From NCBI GenBank assembly GCA_030847615.1, contig JAUMIR010000015.1, positions 9,441,501-9,505,500 of the forward strand: 64,000 bases of DNA, in the 5' to 3' direction. This DNA comes from Gambelia wislizenii. Its lineage: Eukaryota; Chordata; Lepidosauria; Squamata; Crotaphytidae. The notes beneath the pieces are model-generated. The model made no database searches. It was not told the origin of the DNA and saw only the letters and a program-made list of their open reading frames with translations. Made by a program: the position numbers and the translations under genes. Positions 63,895 through 64,000 of the stretch are shown piece after piece (the stretch's first letter is position 1; the number at the start of each line of letters is the position of its first letter).

Positions 63895-64000
63895 CCACAG
63901 CTTTGTGTATTGGGCAGCACGACATGCCAGAAGGAGCCTGTTGGGTCCGCAGCTGGGTCTGGGAGACATTGCCTCAATCGAATGGCTCGGCAGATGGGGT
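63869..64000 (+). CDS. SGNH-hydrolase-like ORF of Ngaro-3, N-terminal part
   Basis: The frame from ATG 63869 reads MRCRVLICGHSFVYWAARHA, LGPQLGLGDIASIEWLG and is open to the window end (44 codons). GHS corresponds to SGNH block I with the nucleophile Ser preserved, unlike Ngaro-1 (GHT). Blocks III and V would lie beyond 64000. It directly follows an acceptor-like CTTTCTTTTCCAG, suggesting expression from a spliced transcript. The substrate is unknown; lipid or ester hydrolysis is only a family-level guess. Confidence 0.7.
   Translation, partial: MRCRVLICGHSFVYWAARHARRSLLGPQLGLGDIASIEWLGRWG

Larger units (their letters stand above)
57830..64000 (+). mobile_element. Ngaro-3: near-intact tyrosine-recombinase retrotransposon, 3' end beyond window
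   Basis: The left end is an inverted repeat (57830-57862), followed by a GC-rich repeated leader, a T-rich repeated leader, gag (59932-61278), RT-RNase H (one nonsense codon), recombinase (62779-63744) and the beginning of an SGNH-hydrolase ORF. Order and frames match Ngaro-2. Recombinase and gag are open and RT has a single TAG. It is the youngest-looking large element here and lies in the presumed intron of gene A. Confidence 0.9.

Overview
The window is vertebrate nuclear DNA, most probably from a squamate reptile (lizard). It mixes CR1, L2, L1, RTE-like and Penelope retrotransposons, tyrosine-recombinase (Ngaro/DIRS-type) retrotransposons, 5S-rRNA-headed SINEs and hAT-type MITEs around a small family of very cysteine-rich structural-protein genes. 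There is no prokaryotic gene organisation. About three quarters of the sequence is recognisable as repeat or segmental duplication. Family names are from motif recognition only; no database search was possible.

Host genes. Three intact two-exon genes encode small cysteine-rich proteins of the kind found in the sauropsid epidermal differentiation complex (corneous or keratin-associated-like proteins): gene C (38240-38881, minus, 213 aa, exon 1 near 42.25 kb), gene B (49609-49839, plus, 76 aa, exon 1 near 48.1 kb) and gene A (57538-57783, minus, 81 aa, exon 1 not found). Each has its whole reading frame in exon 2, with a CAG|CTC-type splice acceptor 21-26 nt before the ATG. Genes B and C also have a TATA box and a short non-coding exon 1 ending AAG|GTAAG. 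Three broken relatives are present: psi-1 (about 2.0 kb, minus), psi-2 (18.1-18.55 kb, plus) and psi-B (about 54.2-54.6 kb, plus). Gene C, psi-1 and psi-2 sit in three copies of one ancestral block (1.8-7.1 kb, inverted at 15.9-18.6 kb, and 38.2-45.2 kb).

Layout. 0-1.8 kb: L2 copy 1, ending in psi-1. 2-8.6 kb: duplication block I and unclassified repeats. 9.1-10.6 kb: RTE-like and CR1 debris. 10.75-14 kb: long L2 copy 2. 14.3-15.9 kb: CR1 open reading frames fused to an unexplained 41-codon module. 15.9-18.6 kb: inverted block II. 18.6-26.5 kb: L1 elements, one inserted in another with a 19-bp target duplication. 28.5-31.9 kb: a CR1 broken by a Ngaro derivative and by a second CR1. 32.3-36.9 kb: Ngaro-2 with gag, RT-RNase H and a truncated recombinase. 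38.2-45.2 kb: gene C in block III. 45.2-46.7 kb: RTE-like and Penelope fragments. 48-50.1 kb: gene B with an L2 in its intron. 51-57.1 kb: MITEs, CR1, SINEs and psi-B. 57.5 kb: gene A. 57.8-64 kb: nearly intact Ngaro-3, running off the window end.

Most notable observations: (1) both L2 copies carry, inside the RT SGV/PQG motif, a patch identical over 41 nt to the CR1 esterase region 3 kb away; (2) all three Ngaro elements have an inverted repeat with 11-12 bp arms at or near their left end, reminiscent of tyrosine-recombinase recognition sites; (3) in two of the three intact cysteine-rich genes a retrotransposon ends within about 20 nt of the 3' splice site; (4) an SGNH-hydrolase ORF lies downstream of the Ngaro recombinase behind a splice-acceptor-like tract, which is tandemly duplicated in Ngaro-3.
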